NCBI GenBank assembly: GCA_000697475.1 | Contig: JNEU01000916.1 | Location: 1-64,000 of the forward strand | Direction: 5' to 3' | Length of the DNA stretch: 64,000 nt | DNA from: Lichtheimia corymbifera B2541 | Lineage: Eukaryota; Mucoromycota; Mucoromycetes; Mucorales; Lichtheimiaceae | Part shown: positions 1-10,191 of the stretch, piece after piece | How positions within the stretch are numbered: the first letter of the stretch is position 1 | How the letters are laid out: each line of letters opens with the position of its first letter | Notes under the pieces: generated by a model | Database searches by the model: none | The model's input: only the letters and a program-made list of their open reading frames with translations | Told to the model about the DNA's origin: nothing | Made by a program: the position numbers and the translations under genes

Positions 1-266
1 AACAGCTTATGCTGTTAGGATCATGGCAATCATTCTTTGATGGTATACATGAAACATGATTAGTATAAGCTACATTCGCTATTCGCATTCCCATTCCCAT
101 TCGCAGTATCCAGTAATAGCAATAGTGTAGCGAAGCAGTATTAGTATTGGTTATTGTTTATTATATCATATACATAAATATCAGTATTATTGTAAGGCTA
201 AATACCCGCTCGATTCTTCGATTCTTGCAAATAATCGCAGCTCGATTATATCGATTTTCAACACCC

Positions 267-292
267 AATCGAATCGAATCGAATCGAATCGA
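267..292. repeat. GAATC pentanucleotide microsatellite
   Basis: Five consecutive AATCG/GAATC units are followed by further CGATT-rich sequence. It lies just beyond the stop codon of the small gene at 332-694. The surrounding 1-330 bases also contain short ATTCGC/ATTCCC runs and no gene that I can support. Confidence 0.85.
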
Positions 293-331
293 ACCGCGAT
301 TTTTTCGATTATGCGATTATGTTGAGGACCC

Positions 332-694
332 CTATTCGATGGCAATTGTCTTGTTTTCATCTTTAGCAAGGGTGACAATCGTGACATTATTGGCGAAGGA
401 CGTCAACTTAAAACGTTTTCGGGCCCACGATACAAACTTCGAACCACGTTGGCGATTATATCGAGTGCCCTTTTGAAGTATAATAAGAGTTAATAGATAA
501 TGGTAAAAAACTAGCAATGTGAATCATACCTCTAGCACACCCTTAATGTCGTTGTACATCTCCTGATTGATAAAAATCTTTCCACGTCGTTCAGGGGTTG
601 CCGACTCCCTGTACTCCTCGAGCAGCTCGTTGAATCGTGTTCGGGATAACCATGTGCATTGGTACTCGCTCTCAGAACCTTGGGTGGTGCTCAT
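332..694 (-). CDS. Small two-exon protein (100 aa), free-standing N-terminal domain
   Basis: Two exons, complement(332..469, 530..694), joined in phase 0 across a 60-bp intron with a GTATGA donor and CAAAAG acceptor. The start is ATG 694 (MSTTQGSESEY), because a TATA-like box lies about 60 bp upstream at 752-760; an upstream in-frame codon would overlap that box. Exon 1 has a charged helix-like stretch (FNELLEEYRES) and QEMYNDIKG. Exon 2 has FVSWARKRFKL followed by a short tail and a stop. From memory, this pattern resembles the N-terminal domain that precedes integrase-type zinc-binding domains in mobile-element-derived proteins of Mucorales, but nothing integrase-like follows here. It is either a solo domain gene or a truncated relic with an intact promoter. 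The intron is convincing; the family assignment is weak. Confidence 0.5.
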
Positions 695-751
695 GGTGGA
701 AGTAGGATGATTAAGAAATGCAAACAATGAGACGAATATCAAGCTGCTGTG

Positions 752-760
752 TATTTATAT
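752..760 (-). promoter_or_regulatory. TATA box of the 332-694 gene
   Basis: TATAAATAC on the minus strand, 58-66 bp before the proposed start codon. Similar boxes precede the other small genes in this window. Confidence 0.45.
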
Positions 761-1121
761 TCTAATACCTCCCGTAGATACCCGATTATCCATGGCTGCG
801 ATCATTAATCCACCCAATTCAGCAATACATTGTCATCATCTCTAGCCATATATAGTAAGTGTAATAGCTGGTATACTAGCCCTATGCTCAATTCCCACGA
901 TATCACATGCCTGCGATAACTATATCTCTTTGTCAGCAAATGATGGCTAATACAGCTCGTGCGAACATATAGGTACTTTATTACCGATAAGAGCACAACT
1001 ACGAAGCCGAGGCATACTTTGACAATCACACTTAGATGGGTATATGCACTAGTATCTAGTATATACATACTCTAATCTTTGTCTATTACTCGATCCCCAT
1101 ACTAACCCCGAGATGATGCAT

Positions 1122-1227
1122 AGCTAATAGGTGGATTTTGGTGATCATATCTACATTCACGAAGCGGCCATATCGCTTAACATTATACACGGCTAATAGG
1201 AGCGATTTGGTGATCATAGGTGTATAT
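1122..1227. repeat. Imperfect ~70-bp direct repeat
   Basis: The string GCTAATAGG followed by a GATTTTGGTGATCAT-like segment occurs at about 1122 and again at about 1192. The rest of 761-1227 contains no gene I can support; an 87-codon minus-strand open frame there has no homologue or promoter that I can see. Confidence 0.5.
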
Positions 1228-1362
1228 CCCGAAATGACCCGGGTCATTTCGGGAATGTCTGTGTAGGCTGAAATGACCCGGGTCATATTGGGATCCGGTT
1301 TTGACCCGGGTCATTTTGGGTTATTTCCAGAAATGACCCACATCCCGAAATGACCCACAACA
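1228..1362. mobile_element. Array of palindromic GGGTCATTTCG motifs, probable solo transposon end
   Basis: About six copies of GGGTCATTTCG or its complement are packed into 135 bp, including perfect palindromes around GAAATGACCCGGGTCATTTC (centres about 1240 and 1280). The right border reads as TGTTGTGGGTCATTTCGGG on the minus strand. That closely parallels the TGTTGTAGGGCATTACGGG terminus of the complete foldback element at 26251-26879. No matching opposite terminus is visible in this region, so I read it as one isolated terminal repeat of a related, diverged family. Confidence 0.55.
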
Positions 1363-1386
1363 TCGTAGGCGTGGTGGCATCATATA

Positions 1387-2935
1387 ATGGCAATCAATCA
1401 TCTTAAATACACCATGCGAGGAAGATATCCTATGGATGAAGCCAACGACATGGTGATTCGATCATTCAACTATATACGATCGCTTACACTGATGCGCTCC
1501 AAATCATCACTGCGAGATGTCTTTGAAAAGTATCTCTTTTCAAGCTTAGCAAAATTGGCAATATATCGTATGTATCCACATGGGATAGACAGACATGTAT
1601 ACTTACTGTGAAATGATAGCTACAGCATTCAACACATTCAAAGAAGGCATCTTGGTATTGGGATGGATCGGCACCCAACTTACGGATCCCATCCTCTATT
1701 TTCATGCACATCGCCCCTATCAACAGTACGGATATGCAGTTACATTGCAACAGATCTTGGAAATGTGCCCCAATTTTGATATCACTGTATTGCCATACAA
1801 CAATCGACATGTCTTGCATCAAGAAGACGTACCCAAAGCTACAAGAGCTGAAGCTTTATGCAGTGACAGGAACGGTAGATAGCCAGCACATGATGATGAT
1901 TCGGAAACACCTTCCTGGATTGAAGTTTTGGATATGGTAATCGAAGGCAGCTCAAGGCCATTAACGTTGGGTGATTCATGGGTGTCCGCCATACGTTATC
2001 TGGGATACGGCATTCGCCCGCACACATATTACAGAGGACTGGATTTGACGCGATGGGAACGACAACAGGGCTTGATCTGGCTTTCAATCACAGAAACCAA
2101 GGACTCGTTTTCACTTGACCATGTTGCACCGCTCATCATTGGTCATCATGCGACGTTGCAGGTCTTGCTGCTCACCTCGAAATTGGATACAAGGCAGACG
2201 CATACCACAATAGAGGCAATGCATCATTATCGGGATATTGAATTCGAGCAGCTCACGATGTTGACGATGAATTGCCAAACTTCCTTGTCAACATGTCATC
2301 GTATTGTGATTTTATCAGCTGGGTCATCGAGCGTGCTCCCCATTTACACACTGTGACATTAGACGGATATACAATGAGCGATCTACCTTTGAAAGCGTTA
2401 TCGAAATGCATGCCACTGCGCAACATGGACTTTGCCATACAAAACACCAATCGGCCTAGCAACTACGATACACTGGTGGCAGATTTTCTAAACGGTCACG
2501 TGGACTACATGGCTGATAAAGGAGGATCACGTTTGGAATTCATCACGGTCAGGATTCAAGAAGCGCACCCTACTCTCATTGCTGCCATACGAGAATTGAA
2601 ATGCTTGACCTCTTTTCATTTATTTACTACCAATCTTGCAAAAAGGCCATTTATGCAGTTGCTTAGTTCACTATGCGAAAGATGTCAAAACCTGAGAATA
2701 TTGCGTATCGTGCACGATGGTGAAATTCCCAACCGTGTCCTTTACTATATTGGGGGGTTATCGAATCTAAGGAGTCTTACAATTAGCGGTCGTATGGGGG
2801 ATGTGCAAGCTGGCGCTTTTAAGCTTACAACGTTGCCGCCATTTGAAGAAGCTATCCATCGATGTGCCGATTGACCCTGATATACGATCCATGCTCCTTT
2901 CAAGTAATCCAGGGTTAGAAATAGCAAGGAAGTGA
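1387..2935 (+). pseudogene. 5'-truncated F-box/LRR family pseudogene
   Basis: This is the leucine-rich half of a family member. The first recognisable segment (VIRSFNYIRSLTL...SSLAKLAIYR) aligns with the region just before the family intron, and a 52-bp phase-1 intron with GTATGT and ATAG borders sits at 1568-1619. After that the LRR reading frame moves at about 1830 (PKLQELKLYAV), about 2270 (ISWVIERAPHLHTVTL) and about 2830 (LKKLSIDVPIDPDIRSM), ending at a stop at 2933-2935. The N-terminal TPR and F-box portions are missing. The truncated end lies within 25 bp of the palindromic transposon end at 1362, so that element or an associated rearrangement probably removed it. At least three frameshifts make it non-functional. 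Confidence 0.75.
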
Positions 2936-2989
2936 ACGTCATGATAGTGTCCACATAGTTGTAATAAATCTCCATTCCAGCTGTACTTT

Positions 2990-3212
2990 GAATTGTACGC
3001 CACCAAAACCATCTTGGTACCAATTAGGTGGAGCTGTATGATAGCATACTGCATATGAATGACAGTTACACTGGAACTCTAGATCACCTGTTAGTCTTCT
3101 CGTTCTGTTTCTTAGCTCCTTTACACAGACATGGACTTCCGGACCTCTCCCACTATTATGGCAGAGCGGGTTGAATATGAACAAAGACCGCTTTTACGAT
3201 GCTATCTTTCAC
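2990..3212 (+). repeat. Left half of the dispersed repeat interrupted by the Tc1/mariner element
   Basis: This segment (TGATAGCATAC..., GTCTTCTCG..., GAACAAAGACCGC...) aligns in order with 8335-8530 and partly with 9570-9660. The alignment breaks exactly at the TA target site of the transposon and resumes at 4834, so the repeat was present before the transposon arrived. Confidence 0.7.
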
Positions 3213-3214
3213 TA

Positions 3215-3421
3215 CAGCTACTCACAAAATTGTTCAAGTGTTTTGCATTTCTGCATAAATCACGCCATTGCTCAATCCCCCACATATATAATATTGCCAT
3301 GTTTCATACCATATGATAGCCTACTTTTTTGCTATAATAGGAAACTCACGTGATCTGTGCCACGAAGAAATTAATGCAGCAACCGGGATTTGAAAATGAT
3401 CGGTACACTTGAACAATTTTG
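3215..3421 (+). repeat. Left terminal inverted repeat of the Tc1/mariner element
   Basis: It pairs with 4624-4831. The 16-bp box CAAAATTGTTCAAGTG is present near the outer end and, inverted, at the inner end. The known IR-DR class of Tc1 elements carries two direct copies of the transposase-binding box per arm; here the two copies face each other. Confidence 0.9.
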
Positions 3422-3442
3422 GAGCTACATTGACAGCTTTAT

Positions 3443-4468
3443 TTAATACTTCGTATGACCCCCCTTTGCTTTGTAACAAGCCTCAATACGACGTGGCATA
3501 CTTTCTATAAGCTTCTCGCAATACTCCTTAGTCATCTGCTTGTTCCAAACATGGGCAATTCGATCCCAGAGCTCATTGCAGGACTTAGGGGGCTCATCGT
3601 ACTCAAGTAGCTTGCGTTTGAGCTCAGCCCACATATGCTCAATAGGATTAAGGTCCGGAGAATATGATGGCCATGGGAGAACCTCAACATTATTGTCCTG
3701 GAACCATTGGGTGGCCTTGCGGGACTTATGCTTGGGGTCATTGTCTTGCTGAAATATGATGTCATTTATATCAACACCATAATACTCCAATGTTTCCTTG
3801 AATTCATCATTCAAAATGTTGCAATAAAGGTCGGAATCCATGCGTCCTTGAATTCTAGTGATGTATCCAGGGCCAAACCAACTGAAACAGCCCCACAGCA
3901 TGACATTACCGCCCCTATGCTTGTATACATGCATGATATTGCGCCGACGCAACTTGCCATCAGGGTCAATCCAGGTCCAATGGGCTCCATCACAGCCGAT
4001 ACGGTTCACCTTGGTCTCGTCACTGAAAACAACGCGTTTCCAATCCTCCACAGTCCAAGAACGATAAGCTTCTGCGAACCTGAAACGTGCATGTCGACGC
4101 GATCTGGTTAATGGCAGCAATTTCGGCTTCTTCATTGACTTGTAATTGAGTTTGGCCATTGCACGACGAATCGTTTGAGCGCTTGGAGTGGCCTTGTTAG
4201 GGTGAATAGCCTTGAGTTGACGGCTTGCGTCGGCAGCACTTTTATATTCACCAGTCAAGATCTTGCGAATGACAACACGAATGTCGTTGCTTGACATTAT
4301 GCTCTTGCGACCAGCTCCATTAGGCTCAATGTCGACATTAGCCTCTTCGCGAATAGCACGAATAGCTCCAAACGAGACACCAGTAAGCTTGTTGATATTA
4401 CGATAGGTTGCACCGCTCGCTAGAAGTTGTTTCACATCATCTTTCTTCTGCTGACTGATTTTACGCAT
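3443..4468 (-). CDS. Tc1/mariner transposase, DD34E
   Basis: A 341-residue protein, the usual length for Tc1-like transposases, which cut and paste the element at TA dinucleotides in the nucleus. Residues 1-45 form the first helix-turn-helix. A GAGRKS segment at 51-56 stands where the GRPR-like hook lies, and a second DNA-binding helix set spans about 60-115. The catalytic triad is visible: D150 in VFSDETKV, D242 in FQQDNDPKH and E277 in LNPIEHMW, with 34 residues between the last two (DD34E, the Tc1 group signature). No stop or frameshift interrupts the frame. The start is ATG 4468, about 155 bp inside the right inverted repeat. The frame is intact, so the protein may still be active; transcription and activity cannot be judged from sequence. 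Confidence 0.96.
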   Translation of the reverse strand: MRKISQQKKDDVKQLLASGATYRNINKLTGVSFGAIRAIREEANVDIEPNGAGRKSIMSSNDIRVVIRKILTGEYKSAADASRQLKAIHPNKATPSAQTIRRAMAKLNYKSMKKPKLLPLTRSRRHARFRFAEAYRSWTVEDWKRVVFSDETKVNRIGCDGAHWTWIDPDGKLRRRNIMHVYKHRGGNVMLWGCFSWFGPGYITRIQGRMDSDLYCNILNDEFKETLEYYGVDINDIIFQQDNDPKHKSRKATQWFQDNNVEVLPWPSYSPDLNPIEHMWAELKRKLLEYDEPPKSCNELWDRIAHVWNKQMTKEYCEKLIESMPRRIEACYKAKGGHTKY

Positions 4469-4623
4469 GCTGATAAACCCGTATAATAAAAGTTCAAGGA
4501 AAAACGATGAATCCTCGCAACGAACGTTAAAAGTTCTTTATTAGTGGCTTGTCTACAGGATATTAAGCAAGAAGTGAGATCTGAGCAGTAGATCCTTCGA
4601 TACATCATAATGCCAAGTACGCT

Positions 4624-4831
4624 CAAAATTGTTCAAGTGTACCGATCATTTTCAAATCCCGGTTGCTGCATTAAATTCATCGTGGCACAGATCACGTGAG
4701 TTTCCTATTATAGCAAAAAAGTAGGGCTATCATATGGTATAAAACATGGCAACATTATATATGTGGGGGATTGAGCAATGGCGTGATTTATGCAGAAATG
4801 CAAAACACTTGAACAATTTTGTGAGTAGCTG
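4624..4831 (-). repeat. Right terminal inverted repeat of the Tc1/mariner element
   Basis: Reverse complement of 3215-3421 with scattered mismatches. It carries the same pair of inverted 16-bp boxes, at its inner edge (about 4624) and its outer edge (about 4807). Confidence 0.9.
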
Positions 4832-4833
4832 TA

Positions 4834-5345
4834 TACAATACGGAAACATAAACCTGCGGCAAACACAAAACTTTACAATGAAGCATGGGGTGCTTACTAC
4901 AACCACTTTGATCAGCATGGCGGAAAGGATGACGTGTCAAAGTTTCAAGGTCCATTCGTGCAATCTCAATTTAGTGATTCTGATGTCGGCCAAAAAGTTT
5001 CAGAAGGTCGAGCTGGTTTTCATTCAGCCGGTAGTGAAATCACTGAATTTGAGATTGCAGACTTTGATGCTGAACTTTGACAGATTATACTTTCAGTCAT
5101 GCTGATCAACTTTGGTCTAGTAACCACCCTATGCTAGATTGTAACGCTTTGCGTTAGATCCATGTTTATCTTTCGTTTCCTTATAGTAACACATGCTATC
5201 ATAACAGTGATCTTTCCTCATGATCACCACGCTCCGAATCCATAGTGAGACAGGTACCGACTGGTGCGTTCCAGATTGAAAGGGACGCAGTCAGAACTAG
5301 AAGATCAAATAATCATAGGGAGGTACTATGTAACCTATAGTTTTG
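4834..5345. repeat. Right half of the interrupted repeat plus linker shared with 7870-8225
   Basis: 4834-4950 continues the repeat broken by the transposon (AATACGGAAAC..., AACACAAAACTTTACAATG...). 4930-5345 aligns with 7870-8225 through TGAGATTGCA, GTAGTAACCACC-like, CGTTTCC, ATAGTGAGACAGGTAC and TACTATGTAAC. No coding potential is visible; open frames here are translations of repeats. Confidence 0.65.
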
Positions 5346-6065
5346 AAATGAATAGAATTCATCACCATGTCGTAGCGGACCATCTCACCAGGTTTCAAGC
5401 TATAAAAACCGAAAACCAAGAAACTGCCTATTAAATCAAATTTCATGATTCCGGCGCATACCCCATCTCCGACCGCCTTATAGTGTTGATCCTATTGAAG
5501 ACTGACATTCAAAATGTGTGAATGAAACATGGGGTCTTTATGAAGACCAAATTGATGAGTATGCTGAGGAGCATCGTGTGACAAAGTATGATCATGGCAC
5601 CATGTGATCACAGCTTTAGCGAGCGCCGGACATGCTTATTTTGCTCTATCGGCCCCCGCATTAAGTTTGCCATAATGAAACGTAATGTTTTGAAATGAAT
5701 GGAATTGTTCAGTATGCCTTAGCGGACCATCTCACCAAGTTTCAAGGTATAAAAATGGAACCCCAAGAAACTGCCTATTAAATCGATTTTCATAAATCCG
5801 GCGCATACCCATCTCCGACCGCCTTATAGTGTTGACCCTATTGAAGACTGACATTCAAAATGTGTGAATGAAACATGGGGTCTTTATGAAGACCAAATTG
5901 ATGAGCATGCTGAGGAGCATCGTGTGACAAAGTATGATCATGGCACCATGTGATCCCAGCGTTAGCGAGCGCCGGACATGCTTATTTCGCTCTATCGGCG
6001 CCCGCATTAAGTTTGACACAATGAAACGTATTGTTTTGAAATGAATGGGATTCATCAGCATGCTG
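5341..6065. repeat. Tandem ~346-bp repeats, left block
   Basis: TTTTGAAATGAATRGAATT recurs at 5341, 5688 and 6032, a period of about 346 bp. Each unit carries GCGGACCATCTCACC, CAAGAAACTGCCTATTAAA, CCGGCGCATACCC and GAAACATGGGGTCTTTATG in the same order. Units are noticeably diverged from one another. The third unit breaks off where the alternating inverted array begins. Confidence 0.8.
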
Positions 6066-6084
6066 TAGCGGGCGTACTACAGCG

Positions 6085-7960
6085 CATTTGCATGATACTT
6101 CTTAATGAACAAACACCCGTCTCCATATAGCATCATCATCACAACACATGGCAAACATAAAGATGGCCATCACTAAAAATTCTACAATGGAACGTGGGGT
6201 CTACAATCGACCAAAGGTGCTTGTTGGGGCCAAGCGCACCTTGTGTGCAAGTTTCACGATCAAGGTCGCCAGTCCGAAAATTCGCGATGTCACCGCCAGC
6301 CAAAAATATTTTGGTCGACCTCTTGAATTTTTTTCGACCAGGCTGGTGGTGACATTGGGTGTTTTTGAGATTGGGGACCACGATCATGAAACTTCTACAC
6401 AAGGTGCGCTACACCCCGCCGAGCACCTTTGTTCGATTGAAGACCCCATGTTCCATTGTAAAGTTTAGAGATACATGCACTTTATGTTTTGCATATACTA
6501 TGAGCATGATACTGTATGATAAGTGGTGTTTGTTCATTGTCAAGTAGGTCGACACTGATAGAACAGAAGGAGCGCAGGGGTGTGATTGTGTCGCAGAGCT
6601 TATTTGCAGGATACATCATAATGAACAAACACCACTCTCTATATAGCATCATGGTAACAGCATTTGCAAAACATAAAGATGCACATAACTAAAAACTCTG
6701 CAATGAAACGTGGGGTCTACAATCGAACAAAGGTGCTTGTTGGGGCCAAGCGCACCTTGTGTACAAGTTTCATGACTGTCGTGGCCAATCTCAAAAACAC
6801 CCAATGTCACCACTAGCCAAAGTGGATCTGGTCGACCTCCAATTTTTTTTCGACGAGTCTGGTGGTGACATTGGGTGATTTTGAGATTGGCCACGACGAT
6901 CATGAAACTTCTACACAAGGTGCGCGTGGCCCCAACAAGCAACTTTGGTCGATTGTAGACCCCACGTTTCATTGTAAAATTTTTAGTTATGGCCATCTTT
7001 GTGTTTTACATATGCTGTGACCATGGTGCTATATGGAGAGTAGTGTTTGTTCGTTATGAAGTATCCTGCAAATGAGCTGTATGACACAATCATGCACCGG
7101 CGCACCTTCCGCTCTATTAGTGTCCACCTAGATGACAATGAACACACACCACTTATCATATAGCATCATGCTTTTAGTATATGTAAAAACATGAGGTGCC
7201 TGTATCTCTAAACTTTACAATGAAACATGGGGTGTTCAATCGAACAAAGTTGCTCGGCGGAGTGTAGCGCATCTTGTGGCGAAGTTTCATGATTGTCGTG
7301 GCCAATCTCAAAATCACCCAATGTCACCACCATCCTCGTCGAAAAAAATTGGAGGTCGGCCAGATCCACTTTGGCTAGTGGTGACATTGGGTGTTTTTGA
7401 GATTGGCCACGACAGTCATGAAACTTGTACACAAGGTGCGCTTGGCCCCAACAAGCACCTTTGTTCGATTGTAGACCCTACGTTTCATTGAAGAATTTTT
7501 AGTTATGTGCATCTTTATTCTTTACATATGCTGTTACATGATGGTATATAGAGAGTGGTGTTTGTTCATTATGATGTATCCTGCAAATGACCTATGTGAC
7601 ACAGTCGTGCTCCTGCGCACCTTTCGCTCTATCAGGGTGAAGCTGCTTCACAATGAACAAACACCACTTGTCATATAGGATCATGCTTTTCCACATAAGT
7701 AAAAACAGAAACATGCCCATAACTAAAGATTCTACAATGAAACGTGGGGTCTTCAATCGAACAAAGTTGCTTGTCTTGGCCAAGCGCACCTTGTGTAGAA
7801 GTTTCATGATCGTCATGGCCAATCTCAAAATCACCCAATGTCACCACCACCCTCGTCGAAAAAAATCTCAAGAGGTCGACCTGGTTTGGAGGTAGGCAAA
7901 TGGTGAAATCATTAAATTTGAGATTGCACACCAGGATACTGAAATGTTGGCACAAGGTAC
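6085..7960. repeat. Alternating inverted array of ~255-bp monomers
   Basis: Seven or so copies of one ~255-bp sequence alternate strictly in orientation. Symmetry axes with GGTCGACC-like, oligo(A/T)-rich centres fall near 6335, 6837, 7355 and 7865. The complementary axes, around the TGGTGTTTGTTCATT/AATGAACAAACACCA junctions, fall near 6580, 7100 and 7610. Hallmarks of the monomer are CAATGAAACGTGGGGTC, CGAACAAAGGTGCTTG, GCGCACCTTGTG and AATCTCAAAAACACCCAATG. Every open frame here is a repeat translation. The array could be foldback elements inserted end to end or an inverted-dimer satellite. Confidence 0.85.
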
Positions 7961-7966
7961 TTTGGT

Positions 7967-8600
7967 GCCGCTGATCACCTTTATTCTAGCCACCACCCCG
8001 TGCGTAATTCTAAAGTTTTGTATCTGCTCCTCTTTTACGTTTCCCTATTGCGTATTAAAAGATGCCATCATAAAACTAGTCTTTATCCATGGTCAAGGCA
8101 CTCCGGATAAATAGTGAGACAGGTACGGAAGGTCGCATTGCAGGTTGAAAGTGACCAAATAAGAACCGGAAGGCCAAAGGACCATGTCGATATACTATGT
8201 AACAGGTATTTTCATAGTACATGCGATCAGGTACCTCCACCAAATTGATACTAACATGACTTTGCCATGACACACCCAATGCAGCTGATCACACTATTCG
8301 CCTCCACGATTCACGTAACGTATTGGTATCCATTTGGTAGAGGTACATAATAGCATGTCCTAAGAAAATGGCTATCACAGAGAGTATCCCTCTGATCCTT
8401 TGGTCTTCTGACTGCCATTTAGTCGCTTTCATACAGGACCACGGCCGTCCGCACCTGTCTCAATAGCCATGCAGAACGCGTTGATCATGAACAAACGTCA
8501 CTTTACGACGGTATTTCAGTATATAATAGGGAAACGTTAACGTGGGTTCAAACACACAAATGTACAATGCGCCATGGTGTTGGGCACCTGAAAAAGGTGA
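7967..8600. repeat. Large imperfect palindrome
   Basis: The segment from ATCACCTTTATTC at 7967 to TAGTGAGACAGGTACGG near 8130 is matched in reverse complement by 8440-8600 (CACCTGTCTCAATAG, AATAGGGAAACG, GGCACCTGAAAAAGGTGAT), with an axis near 8285. The right arm is the intact counterpart of the repeat split by the Tc1/mariner insertion. Confidence 0.6.
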
Positions 8601-8689
8601 TAAGCAGCACAAAAAGTCTCCTTTTGGTCAAGGTACCATGTCATGGCACGTTTATGGACCGCTGAACATGCGTATTTTACTCTATCGAC

Positions 8690-9260
8690 GCCCGCATTAA
8701 ATTTGACACAATCAAACCCATTGTTTCGAAATGAATGGAATTCATCCGCCTGCTGTAGCGGACCATCCCATAAAGTTTCAAGCTATAAAAATGGGATCCC
8801 AAGAAACTGCCTATTAAATCGAAATTGATGAATCCGGCGCACACCCCATCTCCGACCGCCTTATAGTATTGACCCTATTGAACACTGGCATTCAAAATCT
8901 GTGAATGAAACATGGGGTCTTTATGAGGACCAAATTGATGAGCATGCTGAGGAGCATGTTGTTAGAAAGTGTGATCATGGTACCATGTGATTGCACGTTT
9001 ATGGAGCGCCGGACATGCTTATTTCGCCATTCCGGGGCTCGCGTTAAGTTTGCCATAATGAAACGTATTGTTTTCAAATGAATAGAATTCATCAGCATGC
9101 TGTAGTGGACCACCTCACCAAGTTTCAAGCTATAAAAGGGGAATCCTAAGAAACTGCCTATTAAACCAGAATACATGAATCTGGCGCATACCCCGTCTCC
9201 GAGCGGCATATAGTGTTGACGACAGTGGACACTCGCATTCAAAATTTGTAACTATACAAC
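8690..9260. repeat. Tandem ~346-bp repeats, right block
   Basis: The same unit as at 5341-6065. AAATGAATRGAATTCATC recurs at about 8730 and 9075, again about 346 bp apart and in the same orientation as the left block. The two tandem blocks therefore bracket the alternating inverted array. Confidence 0.75.
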
Positions 9261-10191
9261 AGCCGTTATCGTAGAGCACGCTATCATTGAGCTCCATTGA
9301 ATTGTTATCAACATGGTCTCTACTGCAGCCAATGCTACTGCTCAAGATATCTGTCGCCGCAATTCACTCCTTTACTCTTAGCTGATCGTACTAGGATAGA
9401 GCTAAAAAAGGACTATCATAGTCCATACAAGGTAAGCACTTTTCTCTTGTGACAGAGGTTTCCCTTTCGAGACCATATCGTGGTCAGATCAACTTGGTCT
9501 GATGCAAATGAATTGTGGGGACGGATACGTTGAGCAGTGGCATTAGCTGTAGCATACCGAGACGAGGGTGCTATCAATTTGGTGCATGTGCATGATAGCA
9601 TACCCTATGAAAATGGTTGTCACATAGTATCTCCGTATGACCCTTTGGTCTCGTTTACCAGGTTATGGTTGATCCCCAAACTACGCACCAACCAATGTGG
9701 TCAAATATTTCAACATACATGTAATGTATACAGCCATTCCATCACCAACACCCATTTATTTTATAAGAGGACACGAATCATGCCCTCGCTCAGTTAGAGG
9801 AACATTCTATTGTGCAATAAACAACATACACCAGTATCATCATCATCACCCTCTTGGATCCAGGTACATACGGAAGGTGGCATTGCTGTACTAATAATGG
9901 GTACGTTGTATGCATACATTTCGCAACATGGATCTTTAATCAATGAGCTGTGACGTTGTATGCAATGCCTTGTTGAGACAGTTGCACCAAAGTACATATG
10001 CAACGAGCCCCTATATCCAGCTGCGTTTTCCATCTACCCTATCTTACATTGCATCATAGATTGCAAGAGGTGTCAAAGGCTTTACATACAATGCATATGC
10101 TAGTAATAGTAATAACCGCTCAATCATTCTTATAGATGCAACTTTTTAATGCGTATCATGAATGCTAAGGGAATTTACTACAATGATACCC
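9261..10191. other. Gene-free tract with repeat remnants
   Basis: 9570-9660 resembles the 3040-3100 and 8340-8410 repeat segments (TGATAGCATACC, CCTTTGGTCTCG). From about 10028 (TTTCCATCTACC) the sequence is duplicated at 15597, the left boundary of the gene-pair duplication. I see no supportable gene. Confidence 0.5.

Larger units (their letters stand above)
3215..4831 (-). mobile_element. Tc1/mariner-type DNA transposon, structurally complete
   Basis: This is a 1617-bp element with about 207-bp terminal inverted repeats (3215-3421 and 4624-4831), starting CAGCTACTCACAAAATTG at both ends and flanked by TA duplications at 3213-3214 and 4832-4833. It encodes one uninterrupted transposase on the minus strand. 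The two arms differ at a few positions (for example TTAATTTC against TTAAATTC), so it is not brand new, but all parts expected of an autonomous element are present. It sits inside an older repeat, giving a relative age. Confidence 0.95.

Noticed and set aside
805..1068. 87-codon minus frame with a hydrophobic stretch
   Set aside because: No promoter, homologue or splice context; length is within chance expectation.
5855..7955. Many overlapping open frames of 60-115 codons on both strands
   Set aside because: They are translations of the alternating inverted repeat and the 346-bp repeats; the same peptides recur in every unit, on both strands.
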